Of a DNA stretch of 64,000 bases, positions 60,497-64,000 are shown in pieces. Numbering within the stretch: the stretch's first letter is position 1; every line of letters starts with the position of its first letter. The notes under the pieces were generated by a model that did not search any database, had not been told where the DNA came from, and saw only the letters and a program-made list of their open reading frames with translations. Source of the DNA: Albirhodobacter sp042466415 (lineage in GTDB: Bacteria; Pseudomonadota; Alphaproteobacteria; Rhodobacterales; Rhodobacteraceae); NCBI RefSeq assembly GCF_042466415.1, contig NZ_JAXHCH010000003.1, forward strand, positions 1 through 64,000, in the 5' to 3' direction. The position numbers were made by a program, and so were the translations under genes.

Positions 60497-61438
60497 TCAG
60501 CGCGCCGCCAGCACCTCATAGATCAAAGTCCGGAGCCAGATCAGCGCCGGATCGGCGGCGAAGCTTGCATGGTTCCAGAGTTTCACCTCAAACGATGGGA
60601 CATTGAACGGCAGATCGCGCGCCTCAAAGCCACCGCGTTCTTGCAAGCGCAGGAAGATTGACTGGGGGAAGATCGCCACAAAATCGGTTTGCCGCACCAC
60701 CTCGGGCACGACCGTAAAATGATCCAATGTGGCCCGAGCATTCAGGCTATGGCCGCGCTTTGCCAAGGCCGTTCGCGCCAACTGATAGCCGGTGGCGGCG
60801 TGGCTTACATCAACGAATGACAGCGCCGCGAAACTGCTTTCAGTCCATTCACCCGCAAGCGCGGGATGTCCGGCGCGCATCAAACACACCATCCGATCTT
60901 CGATCAGGACCCGCCCGTCACAGCGCGACGTATCGACGCCGGGCAGGTAAGCGATCGCCAGATCGACCAGCCCGCTGCGCAGGGACGCGGGCATATCCAC
61001 CGGATCAACCCGAACAGAGTTGATGCTTGCGAACGGCGCCGCCTTCTCCACCGCCGACAAAATAGCCGGCATCGAGAAAAATTCGCCCGTATCCGTCATC
61101 GCAATTTTGAACCGCCGTGTCGTTGTTTCCGGCGTGAAGACGCGGCTTTCTTGCATCGTCTGATCGAGCAGCGAGAGCGCCTTGTGGAATGATCCTTGCA
61201 AGCGGATCGCCGTTTTGGTGGGGACCATCTGATTTCCAACCCGCTGGAACAACGGATCGGAAAACTGATCCCGCAACCGCCGCAGCGCGTGGCTCACGGC
61301 CGGTTGCGTCAGGCCGAGCCGCTCGCCTGCGGTCGTCAAATTGCCGGCCTCCCAAATCGCGAGGAAGACCTTGATCAGGTTTAGATCGAAACGCGCCAAC
61401 TCTGGGGGGCTCATTGGGGGGTGCTCATTCGGCGTCAC
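60497..61438 (-). CDS. LysR family transcriptional regulator
   Basis: Regulator of about 305-313 residues. The winged helix reads FDLNLIKVFLAIWEAGNLTT, then GERLGLTQPAVSHALRRLRD, and an effector domain follows (about 100-305). The long start at 61438 is GTG; the ATG at 61414 is a likely alternative. Each lies in a copy of a repeated CTCATTGGGGGG block (plus strand 61410-61421 and 61438-61449). It lies 55 bases downstream of the monooxygenase gene on the same strand and converges on the aldolase gene with 8 bases between. Confidence 0.87.
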   Translation of the reverse strand: MTPNEHPPMSPPELARFDLNLIKVFLAIWEAGNLTTAGERLGLTQPAVSHALRRLRDQFSDPLFQRVGNQMVPTKTAIRLQGSFHKALSLLDQTMQESRVFTPETTTRRFKIAMTDTGEFFSMPAILSAVEKAAPFASINSVRVDPVDMPASLRSGLVDLAIAYLPGVDTSRCDGRVLIEDRMVCLMRAGHPALAGEWTESSFAALSFVDVSHAATGYQLARTALAKRGHSLNARATLDHFTVVPEVVRQTDFVAIFPQSIFLRLQERGGFEARDLPFNVPSFEVKLWNHASFAADPALIWLRTLIYEVLAAR

Positions 61439-61493
61439 TCATTGGGGGGCTTCCGCGTTGCAAGCTGGGCATGGCGCTCCTGACATCCGCGGG

Positions 61494-62702
61494 TTACGGG
61501 TATCCGCGCGGGGCATCCAAACCCGCAAGAACCCGCCCTGCGTTTTCAATCGTCATATCCGTGATCGCCGCATGCTGCGTGACGACCATACAGTCGCGCA
61601 GGTAGCGCTGCATCGGATTGGCTTTGGCGATGACGCCCATCCCCGCAATCGTATAGCATTTCTGCACAATCTGCGCGCCTTGTTTGGCCGCGTTCGTCGC
61701 GCTCAACCGCAAAAGGTTATTGACCTCAAGCGGCACGGGATCCCCTTTCAGGAGATGATCCCACGCCTCCTCGGCGGCTTCATAAAAGAAGGCGCGCGCG
61801 CCGCGCAGGTTTGCCTCGCACTCGGCCAACCCCGTGAGAAAATAGCCACGGTCGCATAGGCGCGAATGTCCCGCCATCAGCTTGGCCGCGCCGGATACGG
61901 ATTTCGCCTGATCGATCGCCGCCCGCGCCAAACCGAGATTGCACGCCGCATGAACCTGCGCCTGATACGCCATCGCCGGATAGCGATAGAGCGGATCATC
62001 GCACAAGCCAGGCGCGCCGCGCTCGCAAACCCAAGCATCGGAATAGAATTTATCGGTCACAGTGGTGTCGTGGCTGCCGGTGCCTTGCATCCCCGATACA
62101 TCCCAGCATTCGATGATGTCCACCTCTTGCGCGGGCGCCACCGCCATCATCACCGTGGGTGGCGCGCCTGTTTCGCCGCCCTGCGGTGCGCCCTCGATGC
62201 CGACGCCGATCCAATCGGCCCCCATGCAGCCGGAGGCAAATTTCCAACGTCCCGACACGATCCAGCCGCCCTCGACGCGCCGCGCTTTCTGGACCGGATG
62301 CAGCCCCCCTGCGAAGACCTGATCGGGGCCGTTTGCATACATCACTTCCTGCGCCTCAACGGGCAACGCGGCCGTATAGGTGTTGGCGGAGCCAAAGGCC
62401 GAGACCCATGCCGCAGACCCGTCGACGGTCGCGATTTTATCCACCATTTTCAAAAAGTGGTGCGGGGCCAAGGCATCGCCGCCAAAACGGGTGGGCGTCG
62501 CAGACCGGAAGATGCGGGCCTTTTTCATCAACGCGATGATATCGCGCGGCACGTGACGCCGTTCTTCGAACTCGGCCCGCCGGTCGGAGATTGCATCTAG
62601 TAATTGCTTGAATTCTAAAGTTTCGGTAAGCTTGGAGAAATCGACGACCTCGTCAGTATGGTCAGTAATGCCGTTGAAATCATCATGTGCTGGCGTGTTC
62701 AT
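61494..62702 (-). CDS. Acyl-CoA-dehydrogenase-fold flavin monooxygenase (group D type)
   Basis: Protein of 402 residues with the acyl-CoA dehydrogenase fold: N-terminal helices (RRHVPRDIIALMKKARIFRS), a beta domain (SGRWKFASGCMGADW) and C-terminal helices. The catalytic Glu of true acyl-CoA dehydrogenases is not apparent. SGRWKFASGC is the pattern of two-component hydroxylases such as HsaA, DszC and the C2 component of p-hydroxyphenylacetate hydroxylase. It would use reduced flavin from a separate reductase, most simply the divergent one at 62893. GGGGATGCAGCT precedes the ATG. The substrate is unknown, probably aromatic or heteroatom-bearing. Confidence 0.85.
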   Translation of the reverse strand: MNTPAHDDFNGITDHTDEVVDFSKLTETLEFKQLLDAISDRRAEFEERRHVPRDIIALMKKARIFRSATPTRFGGDALAPHHFLKMVDKIATVDGSAAWVSAFGSANTYTAALPVEAQEVMYANGPDQVFAGGLHPVQKARRVEGGWIVSGRWKFASGCMGADWIGVGIEGAPQGGETGAPPTVMMAVAPAQEVDIIECWDVSGMQGTGSHDTTVTDKFYSDAWVCERGAPGLCDDPLYRYPAMAYQAQVHAACNLGLARAAIDQAKSVSGAAKLMAGHSRLCDRGYFLTGLAECEANLRGARAFFYEAAEEAWDHLLKGDPVPLEVNNLLRLSATNAAKQGAQIVQKCYTIAGMGVIAKANPMQRYLRDCMVVTQHAAITDMTIENAGRVLAGLDAPRGYP

Positions 62703-62892
62703 AGCTGCATCCCCTTTGTTGATATAACTATAAGGGCTAAAACTATTTCATAAATCAAATTCATTATGGAGATAGTCCGAATGAATCTGATGTATGTGCG
62801 GCCCCCGTCGCATGGCCCCCGTTACCGGTTGCGCCGCGCGCGGGGCGTTCCACGTTGAGACACCACTTCGCGCCCATAAAACAGGATTGCTC

Positions 62893-63498
62893 ATGGATCA
62901 TAAATTCTTCGACTTTGCCGCGCTCAGCCCTGCGGATCGGTATGGCCTCATGGCAAATGCCGTGACCCCGCGCCCGATTGCTTTCGTCACCACGATGAGC
63001 GCTGACGGTATTGCGAATGCGGCGCCGTTTTCGTTTTTTGGCCTTCTCAGCCATGATCCCGCCACGTTGGCGATCGGGATTGAGGCGCGCGCTGACGGGA
63101 CGCGCAAGGACACGGCGCGCAATCTTCTTGAAACGGGAATGTTCACAGTTCACATCGCGGATACAGCTTTGGCCGCGCAAATGGACGGGTGCGGGGCACC
63201 TTTACCCCCCGAAATCGACGAGCTGGCTGCGATGGGGTTGCAAACTTGCGCGGGGAAAACGGTCAACGTGCCACGCATTGTCTCCGCGCCTGTCGCAATG
63301 GAGTGTCGCCTCCATTCGACGATTGATCTGGGCCCTGCGCGCGATGTCATCTTGGGAACTATTGATGGGTTCTTCCTGCGGGAGGACGCTTTGACCGAGG
63401 CGGGGCGCGTCGATCAAGATATTCTGGATGCGGTGGGCCGTGTTGGCGGCGGGGCCTATTGCACAACGCGCGACCGCTTCCATGCGCCGCGCGGGTAG
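62893..63498 (+). CDS. Flavin reductase-like flavoprotein
   Basis: FMN-binding protein of 201 residues of the flavin-reductase-like fold (DIM6/NTAB group). TPRPIAFVTTMSADGIANAA (about residues 26-45) and PFSFFGLLSHDPATLAIGIE bind the flavin, and RKDTARNLLETGMFTVHIAD follows. The ATG at 62893 follows ACAGGATTGCTC. It is divergent from the acyl-CoA-dehydrogenase-fold monooxygenase across 190 bases, as expected for a two-component pair. Confidence 0.85.
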   Translation: MDHKFFDFAALSPADRYGLMANAVTPRPIAFVTTMSADGIANAAPFSFFGLLSHDPATLAIGIEARADGTRKDTARNLLETGMFTVHIADTALAAQMDGCGAPLPPEIDELAAMGLQTCAGKTVNVPRIVSAPVAMECRLHSTIDLGPARDVILGTIDGFFLREDALTEAGRVDQDILDAVGRVGGGAYCTTRDRFHAPRG

Positions 63499-63515
63499 CG
63501 GCGCGGGCGTTTGAT

Positions 63516-63571
63516 CCGCTCCCCGATAGTCCCCGCCTTTTCTCGTAGGGGGGGACCATATCGGGGAGCGG
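63516..63571. terminator. Long hairpin between convergent genes
   Basis: CCGCTCCCCGATA (63516-63528) pairs perfectly with TATCGGGGAGCGG (63559-63571), and an inner CCCC/GGGG stem continues it. It lies between the flavin reductase and aminotransferase stops and can terminate both directions. Confidence 0.75.
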
Positions 63572-63579
63572 CCCAAGGG

Positions 63580-64000
63580 TTAGGCAATCAGCTCGGAAAG
63601 CGCTTGCAAGGTTCGCGCCACGCCTGCCTCCGTCGTGATGGGCCCCGGGGACATCCGCAGTGTCTGGCTGCGGCAATCCATGAAGATGTTTTGCGCACGC
63701 AGCTTGGCCACGACATCCGCAGCGGGTGTGGCGTCGGGCAGCGAGACCATCAAACTTCCGCCGCGCCGATCCGCGTCGCGCGGCGTCGCTAACGCCAGCC
63801 CCATCGCATCCAATCCCTCGCAAAGCTGCCCGCACAATCTTCGATTATGGGCAACGAACGTGGCATCATTCTGCCGCATCCGCCATTCCAGCGCAGGCAA
63901 GCTCGCAATCGCGGACAGCGTCGAGGGGGTGCCGTTGTCAAACCGCCGCGCATCGGGCGCAAAGGCGAATTTGTCCAAAGCCCATGAGAACGGATTGTCT
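63580..64000 (-). CDS. Class V aminotransferase / kynureninase-like protein, C-terminal part
   Basis: Only the last 140 codons lie in the window; the frame is open at the right edge. The visible end runs DKFAFAPDARRFDNGTPSTL and MRMSPGPITTEAGVARTLQA (second motif beginning at LRMSPGPI). It matches the C-terminal small domain of fold-type I PLP enzymes of the class V aminotransferase/kynureninase group. The PLP lysine lies outside. Kynureninase, cysteine-desulfurase-like or isopenicillin-epimerase-like assignments cannot be separated here. Confidence 0.75.
   Translation of the reverse strand, partial: DNPFSWALDKFAFAPDARRFDNGTPSTLSAIASLPALEWRMRQNDATFVAHNRRLCGQLCEGLDAMGLALATPRDADRRGGSLMVSLPDATPAADVVAKLRAQNIFMDCRSQTLRMSPGPITTEAGVARTLQALSELIA

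Noticed and set aside
1..64000. tRNA, rRNA, CRISPR or prophage genes
   Set aside because: Searched by eye for cloverleaf ends, regular repeats and phage structural proteins; none was convincing.

Overview
The window is GC-rich, densely coded DNA of the kind found in marine and soil Alphaproteobacteria. The gene content points to Rhodobacterales (roseobacter/Paracoccaceae type): RTX-Hint secreted protein, RepB-type initiator beside ParAB, many TRAP and tripartite tricarboxylate (TTT) carriers, FadR-type and LysR regulators, and a cobalamin riboswitch. That placement is inference. A repB-parA-parB module with iterons at about 17.9-22.3 kb indicates an extrachromosomal replicon (plasmid or chromid) rather than the main chromosome. 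A monomeric isocitrate dehydrogenase on the same stretch leans towards a chromid. No tRNA, rRNA, CRISPR array or phage genes were seen.

Layout: (1) 0-3.8 kb is an inositol operon, iolD(partial)-iolC-iolB-iolJ. A GntR regulator and a Gfo/Idh dehydrogenase follow on the minus strand. (2) 5.8-12.5 kb is a TTT transporter (tctC, attenuator-like hairpin, tctB, tctA) followed by an RraA-like lyase, an oxoglutarate-semialdehyde-type dehydrogenase and an iron alcohol dehydrogenase broken by one missing C. (3) 12.5-17.9 kb holds an RTX-Hint protein, a HupE-like membrane protein and a duplicated-domain DUF1566 protein. (4) 17.9-22.3 kb is the replication/partition module: repB, iteron origin with an AT-rich stretch, parA, parB and a palindromic region that may be the centromere. 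(5) 22.3-30 kb has phosphomannomutase, an SH3-domain protein, then a sulfur module (Crp/Fnr regulator, DUF2892, split YeeE/YedE pair, persulfide-dioxygenase-like hydrolase, SulP) and an SBF-type carrier. (6) 30-33.9 kb is a cobalamin-riboswitch-controlled ABC importer with a fumarylacetoacetate-hydrolase family gene at its tail, then icd. (7) 36.3-43.5 kb has an MFS carrier, a peroxiredoxin-like protein, a luciferase-like monooxygenase with a flavin reductase fused to a MarR-like domain, a BKACE lyase, a LysR regulator and an enol-lactonase-like hydrolase. Together these could be an undescribed ring-oxidation pathway. (8) 43.6-50.9 kb has two Gfo/Idh dehydrogenases flanking OsmC, an AEC carrier and a second TTT system. 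(9) 51.1-55.8 kb is a sugar/polyol ABC operon whose first permease is cut off by an IS3-family element, itself disrupted by a 40-bp insertion. (10) 56-64 kb is a GntR-controlled TRAP transporter with an HpaI-type aldolase, a LysR regulator, an acyl-CoA-dehydrogenase-fold monooxygenase, a flavin reductase and a partial class V aminotransferase/kynureninase-like gene.

The whole reads as an accessory catabolic replicon. At least five uptake systems each sit beside a few oxidoreductases, lyases or hydrolases and usually one local regulator, in separate units punctuated by strong hairpins.
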